DNA of 64,000 nucleotides from Eutrophocola sp964629325 (GTDB lineage: Bacteria; Pseudomonadota; Gammaproteobacteria; Pseudomonadales; Pseudohongiellaceae), in assembly GCA_964629325.1 (NCBI GenBank), contig CAZVSC010000009.1, positions 4,157 through 68,156 of the forward strand, given 5' to 3'. Below the pieces are notes generated by a model. The model made no database searches. It worked only from the letters and a program-made list of their open reading frames with translations, and had not been told where the DNA came from. Made by a program: the position numbers and the translations under genes. This document shows, piece after piece, positions 27,157 to 36,539 of this stretch (within the stretch, counting starts at the first letter, position 1; every line of letters begins with the position of its first letter).

Positions 27157-28491
27157 TCAGGCCAGGGATAACGGGTTCGTGCTCTGCCCGATACTTTCCC
27201 TTTCAATGCCATATAAATGCAGCAGGCCAAGCAACAGGTTTGACGTTTTCTCAACATTGTCCGGAAACACGATATGTTTGTTGCCGGCAAACGAGCCATC
27301 CACACCCCCGGCCAGAATGACCGGCACTTTCTCATGTGCATGCCGGTGGGAATTCCCCATGTTGCTCCCCATATAAGTCAGCGAATGATCCAGGACCGTA
27401 CCTTCGCCTTCGCTTATTCCCTGCAGTTTGTCGAGGAAATAGGCCAGTATCCCGACGTGATACCTGTTCATCATGGCGTACTCGGCGATATTTTCCGGTT
27501 TATCGCTGTGGTGGGACGTTCCATGCCAGGCACCTGTTGTGCCTGATTCGGGGAAATTGGCGGAAGTGATGTCGACGCCAAGCATCATGGTGGCGGAACG
27601 GGTGATATCGCCTTCAAATGCCAGGGCGATCAGGTCGAACATCAGCTTGAAATGCACGTCCTTGCTCTGGGGGATGCCAAACGGCACGCCACTTTCAGGC
27701 TCCACCGCGTTGTTGATTGCAATATTGATGCGCCTTTCGAGCTCCCTGATATTGTCCAGGTAATTATCCAGGCGCACCTTGTCGCCCGGGCTTAACCCCC
27801 TTTTCATTCCCGGAATTTCGTCGGCAACGGAATCAAGGATGCTGGCCTTGCGAATCCGTCCCAGCTGCCTTTCCTCGGGTGTTGTACCGGAGCCAAACAG
27901 GCGTTCGAACGCCACATGGGGATTGATCTCAGTGGGCAGGAATTCTGTGGCCGAGGTCCAGGAAATACTGTTGGTATAGGCGCAACTGTAACCCCAGTTG
28001 CAGTTGCCGTAGTTTCCAGAATCCTCAACACCAAGCTGGATGGAAGGCAGAATCGTATCCCTGCCGAACTCATTGGCGATGACCTGGTCAATGGTGACCC
28101 CGAGATGGGGACTGACAGCGTTGCGGCGCGGCCTGGCACCGGACAGGAAAACCGCTCCACGCGCATGGTTACCCCCGGGCTCTTCTTCTGTGGAAAAGGC
28201 TTCCGGCACATCCAGCCCGGTAATCAGCGTGATACGGTCCCGGAACTTTTCGAGGGGTTTGGTGATATAGGAAAAGGGGAAATCACGTCCTTCGGTCACC
28301 GGACTCCAGTAGCCCGGCGCGGCGCCATGAGGGTGCCAAACCCCGACAAAGCGCTTCACAGGCGCTGCCGCCGTTGCCCCCAGAGCCGTCATTGCAGGCA
28401 CCATGGCTTCCAGCAAGGGCAATGCAATTGCCGCACCAGCGCCTCGCAGCAAGGTACGGCGCTTCAGATGTTTTTTAGTGATGAAATGCAT
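27157..28491 (-). CDS. DUF1552 family Tat-exported protein (cassette B)
   Basis: The 444-residue protein starts MHFITKKHLKRRTLLRGAGA, a twin-arginine signal, and then shows the DUF1552 pattern: FVGVWHPHGAAPGYW near 60, NHARGAVFLSG, MNRYHVGILAYFLDKLQ, and YMGSNMGNSHRHAHEKVPV. The ATG at 28491 starts the signal; the earlier in-frame start adds eight residues. The DUF1592 stop is 26 bases upstream and the diheme cytochrome follows. The reaction of the family is not known. Confidence 0.92.
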   Translation of the reverse strand: MHFITKKHLKRRTLLRGAGAAIALPLLEAMVPAMTALGATAAAPVKRFVGVWHPHGAAPGYWSPVTEGRDFPFSYITKPLEKFRDRITLITGLDVPEAFSTEEEPGGNHARGAVFLSGARPRRNAVSPHLGVTIDQVIANEFGRDTILPSIQLGVEDSGNYGNCNWGYSCAYTNSISWTSATEFLPTEINPHVAFERLFGSGTTPEERQLGRIRKASILDSVADEIPGMKRGLSPGDKVRLDNYLDNIRELERRINIAINNAVEPESGVPFGIPQSKDVHFKLMFDLIALAFEGDITRSATMMLGVDITSANFPESGTTGAWHGTSHHSDKPENIAEYAMMNRYHVGILAYFLDKLQGISEGEGTVLDHSLTYMGSNMGNSHRHAHEKVPVILAGGVDGSFAGNKHIVFPDNVEKTSNLLLGLLHLYGIERESIGQSTNPLSLA

Positions 28492-28517
28492 GTTATCTCC
28501 CCGGCGATCCGGCAATG

Positions 28518-30899
28518 TCAGTTTTTGGCTACTGAATCGGCCAGGTCACCCTCCTTTACGCGCATCTGAAACGGTTCACTGTTAACGATACCCAGTACAA
28601 GCGAGGAGAACCGGTAATCCTCGTTCTCAGCTGCATTGACTATTCGCCGTATTACCGGCATATCGGAATATTCAACGCCCCTTCCCAGACCGAAAGTCAT
28701 CAGTTTTTCCACGGCAAAGCGTACAAATTGCGGACTGTATCTGAGCAGGTTTTCCCTGAGTTCATTGACGCCATTGATCTTTGTGCCGTCCCACAACTCC
28801 ACATTGGCATCAATGGGAGCGACCACCCCGCCCCACTTGCGTGGATGTGCCGAGAATTCCCGCCACTTGCCATCGGCATCATAATTTTCCAGGGCAAAAC
28901 CAATCCCATCCATGATCCTGTGGCAGGATGCACAGGCGGGATCCTGCCTGTGCAGGATCATTTGCTCCTGCAGGGAGGTAATCGGTATACCCCCGGCCGC
29001 ATCTTCAAGAGGCGGGACGTTCGGGGGCGGTTCAGGCGGCGGCGTACCAAGGATATTTTCAAGCACCCAGACGCCCCGTTTTACCGGTGACGTCCTGAAA
29101 TTCTGGGTAAAGGTCACTGACAGGAAACTGCCCTTCCCCAGCAAGCCCCGGCGATGCTCCAGCTCCGGCCCGAGCGTCACTCGACGGAAGTGGGAGCCGT
29201 AAATACCCGGAATCCCATAGTGGCGCGCCAGTCTTTCATTGACGAAAGTGTAATCCGCATCGAGCAAGTCGATGATGCTGCGGTCTTCATGAACAACGCT
29301 TTCGAAGAATAATTCCATTTCACGCCCGAATCCCTGGCGCAATTCATCATCCCAGTCCGGGTAATAAATACCGTCCGGATAAGTCATGTCGAGATTGCGC
29401 AAGTAAAACCACTGCGACGCAAAATTCGTGACCAATGACGATGCGCGCGGGTCAGCCAGCATTCTCCTGACCTGTTTTTCCAATATGTCTGGATCCTTCA
29501 GTTTTCCCTCTGCCGCCAGGTCGATAAGCTCTTCGTCCGGAATGCTGCTCCAGAGAAAAAACGACAGTCGCGAGGCCAGCTCAAGATCACTGATGCGGTA
29601 AACATCCCCAACAGCCAACTCCTCGGGCTGGGTTTCCACCCTGACCAGGAACTTCGGGCTGGCCAGCATGCGGGCCACAGCCAGTTCGATTCCTTCTTCA
29701 AAGGTGCCCTGGCCAAGACCCTGTTCGAAGAAAGCCATTAACGGCGTCATGTCTTCCTCGCTGACCGGCCGCCTGTATGCCAGCTTTGCCAGATTCATCA
29801 GGATTTCCCTGGCGCAGGCATGTTCTTCATCGCTATTGGCCGGCCTGCAGGAATACACCTTGCGAATACTTGCAGAATTTTCGGGTTTGGCCGCATTGAA
29901 AGGACCCTGGATGCGCAGAAAGCCGATAACCGGATAATTGTACAAACCGGGCAGCATTTCATTCTCCAGCGATTTGCGCTCATACTGTTTTATCAGGCTG
30001 TAACTGGGCCGGTAGTGCGTGGCCAGGAATGTGGCACCGACCGTATGACTGCCGGCCTTTACCGGAACCGTAACCGATAAATCACCTTCGCCACCCTCGC
30101 CCCGGCCCCTGCCAAGATTGGTATAGTCGAAAAGGTGCATCCGCTCGCCATCAACATTGATTTCAAGTTGCTCGCCAGGAATGAACGTACCCACACGGTG
30201 GTTTTTGATAATAAACGTGTAGTCACCATCTGCCGGGAAGGTGTGGTGGACAACCATGCCGCCCCGGGTGCCGAAAGGCATACCTTCTATATGCTGGTTT
30301 TGCGAGGTATCACCTGGCGGTATATATGTGACTTCCGTGGGCGATTTAAGATAGCCCAGGGCCATGGATGCTATGCGGGTTGCTGCACTGGAATAGGCTT
30401 CCAGCAATGTGGGGGAAATGACCAGCGAGCCGGCCATGTTATCGAACCCCCTGGCCAAGGTATCAGAAGGCAGCAACAGGCCGGGATCAATCTCGAGCGC
30501 AAATATGTCCCTGATGGCATTGGCATACTCGGTGCGGTTGAGCCGGTGCATCGTGACACTACCCGGGTTTACAGGCGCAAAGCTGTCGATCTGGTTTTCG
30601 AGATCATGCGTCAGGAGCAGGTATTGCGATTCGGGAGGTCGCGCCTCACCGGGTGGCGGCATCATGCCGGCACGCAGTTTCCGGATAACCTTCTCCCATG
30701 TTTCGGCATGGTCAGGAATGCTTGCGGCCAGGGCCTGGGTCAAATCGAGACTGCCGGCATAATCCTCAAAATTATGACAGCCGACGCAATACTCCTCGAC
30801 CAGTTCACTGTTGGACTTGGTGAGTACAGGTTGTGCATGCGCCTGAACGACAGCAAAGAGAAGCGTTCCCCCTGCCAGTAATGTCAGCCCCTTGGACAT
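28518..30899 (-). CDS. DUF1592/DUF1588/DUF1587 c-type cytochrome (cassette B)
   Basis: This 793-residue protein has a Sec signal peptide ending AHAQ (residue 23), not a lipobox as in cassette A. The first heme motif CVGCH is at 38-42 and the second, CASCH, near 653. Between them lie LNRTEYANAIRDIF, a beta-rich segment (about 200-330) and ELASRLSFFLWSSIPDEEL. It is the first gene of the cassette, with an intergenic stretch of about 135 bases upstream that holds no gene. Confidence 0.92.
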   Translation of the reverse strand: MSKGLTLLAGGTLLFAVVQAHAQPVLTKSNSELVEEYCVGCHNFEDYAGSLDLTQALAASIPDHAETWEKVIRKLRAGMMPPPGEARPPESQYLLLTHDLENQIDSFAPVNPGSVTMHRLNRTEYANAIRDIFALEIDPGLLLPSDTLARGFDNMAGSLVISPTLLEAYSSAATRIASMALGYLKSPTEVTYIPPGDTSQNQHIEGMPFGTRGGMVVHHTFPADGDYTFIIKNHRVGTFIPGEQLEINVDGERMHLFDYTNLGRGRGEGGEGDLSVTVPVKAGSHTVGATFLATHYRPSYSLIKQYERKSLENEMLPGLYNYPVIGFLRIQGPFNAAKPENSASIRKVYSCRPANSDEEHACAREILMNLAKLAYRRPVSEEDMTPLMAFFEQGLGQGTFEEGIELAVARMLASPKFLVRVETQPEELAVGDVYRISDLELASRLSFFLWSSIPDEELIDLAAEGKLKDPDILEKQVRRMLADPRASSLVTNFASQWFYLRNLDMTYPDGIYYPDWDDELRQGFGREMELFFESVVHEDRSIIDLLDADYTFVNERLARHYGIPGIYGSHFRRVTLGPELEHRRGLLGKGSFLSVTFTQNFRTSPVKRGVWVLENILGTPPPEPPPNVPPLEDAAGGIPITSLQEQMILHRQDPACASCHRIMDGIGFALENYDADGKWREFSAHPRKWGGVVAPIDANVELWDGTKINGVNELRENLLRYSPQFVRFAVEKLMTFGLGRGVEYSDMPVIRRIVNAAENEDYRFSSLVLGIVNSEPFQMRVKEGDLADSVAKN

Positions 30900-31035
30900 C
30901 GTATTCCCTCCCGGAAATACTGGAAAATCCTTGTTTTAACTGGATTTTTGATAATTATCGGTTCGGGTAGCGCCCGCACCTGAATATTCCGTGCCAGTGT
31001 TATCACCGGCGACTTTTCAAGTCAACCAGCCCGGC

Positions 31036-31914
31036 TCAGTCCAGGTGATGCCGGCGCAGGTCCCAGGCCTGCGCTTCACACAATCCGCAGGATACGCCCT
31101 CGAACATCGCCGCTGCAGCGGAGTCGCCTTTGAGCTGGTAGCGCAGCCAGGCCAGCGGCCCTTCCGCAAACGGTCCCCCGCCAGGCATGGCGTAGGTGGC
31201 GCCGTGCCCCACATCCATGTTGGCGATGACTGCAGGCATATCCTGTTCCAGCAGTTCCTGCCAGTCCGCTTCCGCGTTCACATAGGCGATGTCGGTTTCC
31301 CCGCCAATGAAATACGCGATGGGCGCATGCAGCTGCTGCAGTTCCTCGCGCTTCGCCTCGTGGCGGATCATGTACTGGTCGGTATCGGGCATCAGGCCGC
31401 TGTTCAACACCAGCGTGGTAGTGATGCGCGGGTCGGAGGAGGCTTTTACCGCCTGCAGGCCGCCGCAGGAATGTCCCATCACGGCGACGTTATTCATATC
31501 CACATGCCCGGCCAGGTCGCTGCCCGCACGGGAGCCCTCAGCGGCGACCCAGTCCAGCGCCGTGAAATGCTGGCGGTAATTCGTTTCAAAGGGCGGCCAG
31601 TCGGCGGGATCTTCCGGGCGGGGTTGGCGTGGCGCCGGGGCATCGCCATAAGGGCCGATGGCCAGGACGATGAAGCCGTGGGAGGCGATCTCGCTGAGAA
31701 ATTCCCGGTAACCGAAATTGTCGTTCACGCAACTGCCGTTACCCCACAGGACCACCGGGTACGTACCGGTCAATGCACGAGGCCGATAGATGGTGTGGGT
31801 TGGCAGGCCCGGATCCGAATAGACCCTGGCCGGTTCCGGTCCGGAACCCGTCGGCGCCTGCGCCAACAAGGGCAGCGACAGGAATGAAAAAACCAGGATG
31901 TGCAGGAGTTTCAT
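31036..31914 (-). CDS. Exported alpha/beta hydrolase with CGLC tail
   Basis: The 292-residue protein has a signal peptide (ending LLAQ, residue 19). Catalytic residues are visible: Ser149 in GHSCGG, Asp208 in GGETDIA and His237 in VGHGAT. VVLWGNGSC near 54-62 provides the oxyanion region. The fold resembles polyester- and acetylesterase-type secreted hydrolases. The C-terminus holds a CGLC pair, shared with the paralogue at 46023. The ATG at 31914 begins the signal; one at 31929 is an alternative. It follows the OmpA-like gene closely on the same strand. Confidence 0.85.
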   Translation of the reverse strand: MKLLHILVFSFLSLPLLAQAPTGSGPEPARVYSDPGLPTHTIYRPRALTGTYPVVLWGNGSCVNDNFGYREFLSEIASHGFIVLAIGPYGDAPAPRQPRPEDPADWPPFETNYRQHFTALDWVAAEGSRAGSDLAGHVDMNNVAVMGHSCGGLQAVKASSDPRITTTLVLNSGLMPDTDQYMIRHEAKREELQQLHAPIAYFIGGETDIAYVNAEADWQELLEQDMPAVIANMDVGHGATYAMPGGGPFAEGPLAWLRYQLKGDSAAAAMFEGVSCGLCEAQAWDLRRHHLD

Positions 31915-31934
31915 GATTTCGTTTCCCATCGCCT

Positions 31935-32717
31935 TTACGGTTGAAGGATGATCGTGACCCGGCGGCTCTGCCAGTCGTCGATCCCGTCGGCATCATCGAC
32001 CGCATCCGTCCACGAGACATCGGCCGGCACCGTGATGCCCGCCTCGCGCAACAGCCCGGCGACCTCTTCTGCCCGCCGTCGGCCGGTGTTGCCGGATTCG
32101 CGCAGCAGGGTGCCGTCACTGAGCCGGTGCGCGCCACGCACGCCAAGCACTTCCATGCGTGATGGCCCAAGTTTCTCCGCCACATCGAGTATGCCAACAA
32201 GAATGCCCGGATGGCGGAAGGAAATGCCCTTGTCGAAATCGAAATACAAATCGAACACCTGCGGCCCTGTAGGCGGCGGCGGTGGCGGCGGATCCGTCGA
32301 CGGATCGCGCTGGAAGGCCAGGCGGCCGCCGCTGGGTCCGGGCGGACGCGGATTGAAGTCGATGGTGATCTCGTCGACCGCCGGCAGGATGGTGTTGCAG
32401 TTGGCATCCAACTCGGGCATGGCGGTCAGGTGCACGTCGTCGAGGACAATGCCGCCGCAGATGGCCGGATTGTCCGTCACAATGCCTTCCACCAGCACCT
32501 GGTGGCCAAGCAGCGGCGGCTGCACCGCGGCGCTGACGTCGCTCTGGATGGTCAGGTAATAGGTATCGCCGCCGTAGTCGCTGGTCCAGCAGGGCACGCT
32601 GCGCGTGTCGCGTACGGCAGGGCAGCTGACGAAACTGATGCGCTCGCCGACAGGAGGGGGTTCAGCGATCGCGAGCGAGCTGAGGAGAATACTGGAAAGC
32701 GCGAAGAATTTGTTCAT
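31935..32717 (-). CDS. Exported protein with OmpA-like C-terminal domain
   Basis: The 260-residue protein starts MNKFFALSSILLSSLAIAE, a signal peptide. Residues up to about 130 form an unrecognised cysteine-containing domain, followed by a proline-rich linker (PPPPPPP near 150). The last 100 residues (YFDFDKGI onward, with RRRAEEVAGLLREAGI and QSRRVTIILQP) resemble the peptidoglycan-binding OmpA domain, so it may tie a partner to the cell wall. Its ATG overlaps the stop of the diheme peroxidase-like gene as TGATG, so the two are coupled. The frame is open further upstream, but only inside that gene. Confidence 0.7.
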   Translation of the reverse strand: MNKFFALSSILLSSLAIAEPPPVGERISFVSCPAVRDTRSVPCWTSDYGGDTYYLTIQSDVSAAVQPPLLGHQVLVEGIVTDNPAICGGIVLDDVHLTAMPELDANCNTILPAVDEITIDFNPRPPGPSGGRLAFQRDPSTDPPPPPPPTGPQVFDLYFDFDKGISFRHPGILVGILDVAEKLGPSRMEVLGVRGAHRLSDGTLLRESGNTGRRRAEEVAGLLREAGITVPADVSWTDAVDDADGIDDWQSRRVTIILQP

Positions 32718-34270
32718 CACAACACACTCAGGAAGTTGACCAGGTCGGTCTTCTCCTGCTCCGTGTAACGAATGTTGAACCGGCGGTCGTAGAAATCCAC
32801 CACCTCGCGCAAGGTCGCCGCCGATCCGTTGACAAAATAGGGCGCGCGCGCCGACAACCCGCGGAACTGTTGTATGACGATGGCACCCACGTCCTCGCAC
32901 TTGCCGGAGATCAGCGCCCGGCCCGGGTCCTGGGTGTAGATGGTGCGGCCGAGAAAGGCGTGCGGCGGCAGGTCTTCGCGACAGGTGATCTTGAACAGCG
33001 GCATTTCGGGCAAGGCTTGTGCCCACGGGCTTTCCGGCGGCTCCAGCGCCCAGGGATGATTGGTGGTGCCAAGGTCCATCCAGCCGTTGGCGGTGTCCAT
33101 GGCGGTCATGTGCATGCCATGGCAGGTGGAACAGGTGCGCTTGATGGGGTTGCCGAGACCGACGGTATTGATGTGCGTGGCGTCCTTGATCCAGAAGGTG
33201 CGATAGAAGAACACGTCGTGGCCGCGCTGCACGGATTCGCGGAAGGCGTTGCGCGCGGCCTCCTCTTCGGTGTTGCCTGCCGGCAGGTCCGCCCACTTGT
33301 CTTCCATGGGGAAGACAAAGCGCGTGGTGTTGTTGCCGAGCACGCCGTCACTCCCCCGGGCCATGGCATAGGGGCCGATGCCGGAAGGCCCACCCTCCTC
33401 GTTCAGGTTGCCGGCGCCGTTCGACCACGCCTGCGCGCCGTACAACTGCATCTCGAAGGCTTCGATCTGCGCCAGTTGCCCGCCATCCAGGGTGATGCCC
33501 ATGTGGTCTGCCGCCGCCGCGGTGGCCTGCGTCTTCGGTGTGACGACGCGCGCATCGGCCATCATGTTCATGTTCTGCGGCTGGCCGGTATCGGGATTGA
33601 TGGCGGACAACATCCCGGTCTTGCCGATGAAGGGCGACACGCCGAATTTCGACGAGGCGACATAGCGGATGTTGATGGCCGGACGCGGCCGGCGATAGAC
33701 GGAGACCTGGTGGTTTTCGCCGTCGATACCGTAGACCGGGTGCGTATTGCAGCCGGTGGGATCGCGCACCACGGCGATGTCGAATTCGGGTTCGGCATCG
33801 GCCGGCGGCCAGGGCAGCGCCACGCGTATCAGGCCACGCCCGAGCAACAGGGAATGGGATTCAGGATCACCCGCAGGCAGATGCGGGCAGTCCATGCCGT
33901 CGACCGCCGCAAACAATGGATCGCTGCCGTTGGTGTCGGTCCAGCGCTCGCGGATGGTGGCGACCGACAACGACATGGCATCGGCCGGCTGGTGGCAGGT
34001 CACGCAGCCGCGCCCGTTGGTGCCGAGCGCCTCGAAGAAGGGATGCCCGTCGGTGATCAGCGTACCCGACGTATTGACCAGGCCGATACGGCCCCAGTCA
34101 TTGCCATACTCGATATACGCCGGCAGCGGCCGGTCATCCCCCGGCGCCCACCAGAGGGCCGAGCGGTCGGTATTATCAGGTTGCTGCGCCACCAGGGTGG
34201 TGACGCCAAGGCCGATGCCGATGACCAGCGACAGCAAGGGCGTGCGTATTTTCATGGCATGTTTGTTCAT
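32717..34270 (-). CDS. Exported diheme cytochrome c peroxidase/MauG-like protein
   Basis: The 517-residue protein has a signal peptide (PLLSLVIGIGLGVTTLVAQ) and two c-heme motifs: CVTCH at 89-93 and CSTCH near 380. The tail RAPYFVNGSAATLREVVDFYDRRFN is typical of the C-terminal domain of diheme peroxidases and MauG-like enzymes. A large central insertion makes it longer than classic cytochrome c peroxidases. It may reduce peroxide or oxidise an organic substrate. ATG at 34270 or 34255 may be used. It is coupled by overlap to the OmpA-like gene. Confidence 0.82.
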   Translation of the reverse strand: MNKHAMKIRTPLLSLVIGIGLGVTTLVAQQPDNTDRSALWWAPGDDRPLPAYIEYGNDWGRIGLVNTSGTLITDGHPFFEALGTNGRGCVTCHQPADAMSLSVATIRERWTDTNGSDPLFAAVDGMDCPHLPAGDPESHSLLLGRGLIRVALPWPPADAEPEFDIAVVRDPTGCNTHPVYGIDGENHQVSVYRRPRPAINIRYVASSKFGVSPFIGKTGMLSAINPDTGQPQNMNMMADARVVTPKTQATAAAADHMGITLDGGQLAQIEAFEMQLYGAQAWSNGAGNLNEEGGPSGIGPYAMARGSDGVLGNNTTRFVFPMEDKWADLPAGNTEEEAARNAFRESVQRGHDVFFYRTFWIKDATHINTVGLGNPIKRTCSTCHGMHMTAMDTANGWMDLGTTNHPWALEPPESPWAQALPEMPLFKITCREDLPPHAFLGRTIYTQDPGRALISGKCEDVGAIVIQQFRGLSARAPYFVNGSAATLREVVDFYDRRFNIRYTEQEKTDLVNFLSVL

Positions 34271-34294
34271 GGTCGTGGTTTTCCGTTGTCGCGG

Positions 34295-34846
34295 TTACTT
34301 GATTTCATAAAACTTGATGCGGATGGCTGGTACCCTGTTGCCGTCTTCATCACGGGCTTCCCCACTGGTGTCCAGTTCTAGCAGGGCGACGAAAGTACCC
34401 CGGGTCAGCCAGTCATAAGGCTCAGGCGCCTCGAATCGCGGCCGGAAGAAACTGCGCTGGCCGCCCTGGCCCGGGCCGCCGCAACTGAACGATTCATTGA
34501 GAATGTGGATGATCGTCCCGTCATCGGCTTCCAGGAAATAATCGGCACTGAGGGTTCCGCAGCCACCGGCATAACGCAGCTGGTAATCCCAGCCGCCGGG
34601 AATGACACGGCCATTGAGTTTCGGGCCGGCAATGGTGCCCCCCGTGATGGGAATGTATTGCCGGTGTCCCATGGCCGTTTCACCCTGCACGACGGCCGGC
34701 GCCAGGTGCACACGTTCCTCGAAGATGAACTCCACTTTCGGGAACAGTTCTTCTGCCGGCATGCTGCCAAGCTCGGTGGCTGGCGGCTGGGCGATGGCGC
34801 AGGCCGCCAGGCAGTTCAGGGTGATGAGTGAAATGAGCGTTCTCAT
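34295..34846 (-). CDS. Exported DUF3237-like protein
   Basis: The 183-residue protein has a signal peptide (ending CAIAQ). The mature part shows the DUF3237 pattern: ITGGTIAGPKLNGRVIPGGWDYQLRY, then SADYFLEADDGTIIHILNES, and a later FVALLELD strand. DUF3237 is a small beta-barrel domain of unknown function; exported forms occur near oxidases and lactone hydrolases. It is 24 bases upstream of the diheme peroxidase-like gene on the same strand, probably one transcript. Confidence 0.8.
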   Translation of the reverse strand: MRTLISLITLNCLAACAIAQPPATELGSMPAEELFPKVEFIFEERVHLAPAVVQGETAMGHRQYIPITGGTIAGPKLNGRVIPGGWDYQLRYAGGCGTLSADYFLEADDGTIIHILNESFSCGGPGQGGQRSFFRPRFEAPEPYDWLTRGTFVALLELDTSGEARDEDGNRVPAIRIKFYEIK

Positions 34847-34906
34847 GGCGTATTCCTTCTACTATAAATAAGTTATGGCATGCACGATGCGCCGGGAAGA
34901 CGACAC

Positions 34907-35902
34907 TCAATCTTCCTCCAGACGCGCCATCCGTGCCGCCTTTTCCGCGTTCACGTCCGCCGTCCAGGCATCCAGCAACCCGCGCAAGCGGCGCACCTCC
35001 GCCTGCCCGGCATTGGTCAGGTCGTTACGTTCACCCGGATCGTCCTTCACGTTGAACAGGAAGGCCGCACCGGGTCCCTGCATGACCAGTTTCATGTCGC
35101 CGCTGCGCACTGCCGTAGTGGTCGGGTTGCCCCGCCAGAACAGGGTTCTTGCCACGACCGGCGACCGCCCGCTGACGATCGGCATCAGGTCGATGCCCTC
35201 GGGCACGTAGCCCACCGGAAGTTCAGCCCCGGCCAGGGCCAGGATGGTGGCGGTGAAGTCCATGGTGATGCCCACCTGTTCCGTCACCTGTCCGGCCGGG
35301 ATCACGCCCGGCCAGCGCATGATGGCCGGCACGCGGATGCCGCCCTCCCAGACCGTCCACTTGCGGTTGAACAGGGGGTAATTACGGGACAGCCACTCGC
35401 CGCCGTTGTCATTGGTGAAAATCACCAGCGTGTTGTCATCGAGTCCGGCGGCGTCGAGCGCCGCAAATATCTTGTCCATGCCCTGGTCAACCCGCTCCAG
35501 CATGGCAACGTAGGCTTCCCGCGTGCTGGTGCCCTGCTCGTGAGGCTGCAGGTGCGCGGCGTTGCGAATGGCCACCGACGGCATGTCCGGCACCTGGTAT
35601 GGCCAGTGCGCGGCATTGTATTGAATGGACAGGAAGAACGGCTCGTCGGCATGATCGTGGATATAGCGAATGGATCGCTCGGTGATCATGTCGGTCATGT
35701 AGCCTTCTTCTTCGATCAGTTCGCCGTATTCCCAGAGATCCGGTCCGCCTTCGCCGTTGGTATGCTGGTAGTAATCGGTATAGCCGGCCTTGAAGCCGAA
35801 GAAGTAATCGAACCCGTGCGCTTCGGGTATTTCGTTTTCCTCGTACCCGAGATGCCATTTCCCGACGAGTCCCGTGTTGTAGCCGGCGTTCTTCAGCAGG
35901 AA
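34907..35902 (-). CDS. Sulfatase C-terminal part, broken by the assembly gap
   Basis: About 331 residues are present. GLVGKWHLGY near the broken end, then PFFLSIQYNAAHWPYQ, FTNDNGGEW, KWTVWEGGIRVPAIMRWPG and GNPTTTAVRSGDMKLV are all standard for formylglycine-dependent arylsulfatases. The N-terminal part with the C-x-P-x-R modification site lies in or beyond the N gap and cannot be checked, nor can a signal peptide. Whether it desulfates a polysaccharide or a small ester is unknown. The run of N lets the frame read on into a different gene; this is not a real fusion. Confidence 0.9.
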   Translation of the reverse strand, partial: FLLKNAGYNTGLVGKWHLGYEENEIPEAHGFDYFFGFKAGYTDYYQHTNGEGGPDLWEYGELIEEEGYMTDMITERSIRYIHDHADEPFFLSIQYNAAHWPYQVPDMPSVAIRNAAHLQPHEQGTSTREAYVAMLERVDQGMDKIFAALDAAGLDDNTLVIFTNDNGGEWLSRNYPLFNRKWTVWEGGIRVPAIMRWPGVIPAGQVTEQVGITMDFTATILALAGAELPVGYVPEGIDLMPIVSGRSPVVARTLFWRGNPTTTAVRSGDMKLVMQGPGAAFLFNVKDDPGERNDLTNAGQAEVRRLRGLLDAWTADVNAEKAARMARLEED

Positions 35903-36002
35903 NNNNNNNNNNNNNNNNNNNNNNNNNNNNNNNNNNNNNNNNNNNNNNNNNNNNNNNNNNNNNNNNNNNNNNNNNNNNNNNNNNNNNNNNNNNNNNNNNN
36001 NN
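35903..36002. other. Assembly gap of 100 N
   Basis: Exactly 100 undetermined bases, the conventional placeholder for a scaffold join of unknown length. The missing part holds at least the N-terminus of the sulfatase and the C-terminus of the esterase. Confidence 1.
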
Positions 36003-36523
36003 AGGTGCCAGGTGCCGCCGCTGCCCATGGAATGGCCCATCAGGTAGGTGCGCGTTCTGTCCGCACCATATTCTTCCGTGACGATTTCCAGCACCGTGAT
36101 CACATCCAGCTCGCTGAGACTGAGCGTGCGCTGCCGCTCCGGCGTCACGGCGGCAATCTGTTCGGCGGCGGCTTCCAGTTCGCCATACACAGCGGGCAGG
36201 CGCAGCGGGTTGCCGTAGGCGCCCAGCGGCGTATGTCCCAGGGGTGACACCACGATGTAGCCGTGTTGCTCCGCGAGCTTCGACAACAGCCCGTCGGCCA
36301 GATCCATGTAGGAATTCTCGTCGGCGCCGGCACCATGCAGCATGAGAATGACTGGCATGGCTGATTCACTGTGCCAGGAAGTCGGTACATACACCCGGTA
36401 GGGCAATTCCTCGCCGGTGGGCGCGAAGTGATAGGTCCGATGCTGGTCACCGGTTTCCTGGGCGGCGAGGTTGCCGCAACACAACACCAATGCGCACAAC
36501 ATCCAACCAAAAGTACGGTTCAT
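36003..36523 (-). CDS. Exported esterase (PHB depolymerase/feruloyl-esterase type), N-terminal part
   Basis: About 173 residues are present. A signal peptide (MNRTFGWMLCALVLCCGNLAAQ) precedes YRVYVPTSWHSESAMPVILMLHGAG, the oxyanion strand, and GHSMGSGGTWH, the nucleophile elbow with its Ser. This is typical of carbohydrate-esterase-1-like or PHB-depolymerase-like enzymes. The ATG at 36523 has AAAGGAG upstream. The C-terminus with the Asp and His of the triad is in the gap. The gene starts 16 bases after the CoA-transferase stop, possibly as the end of that operon. Confidence 0.85.
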
Positions 36524-36539
36524 GTATTTCTCCTTTGCC

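Noticed and set aside
31935..33296. A 453-codon version of the OmpA-like protein
   Set aside because: The extra N-terminal part is out-of-frame antisense-like sequence inside the diheme peroxidase gene; the signal peptide starts at 32717.
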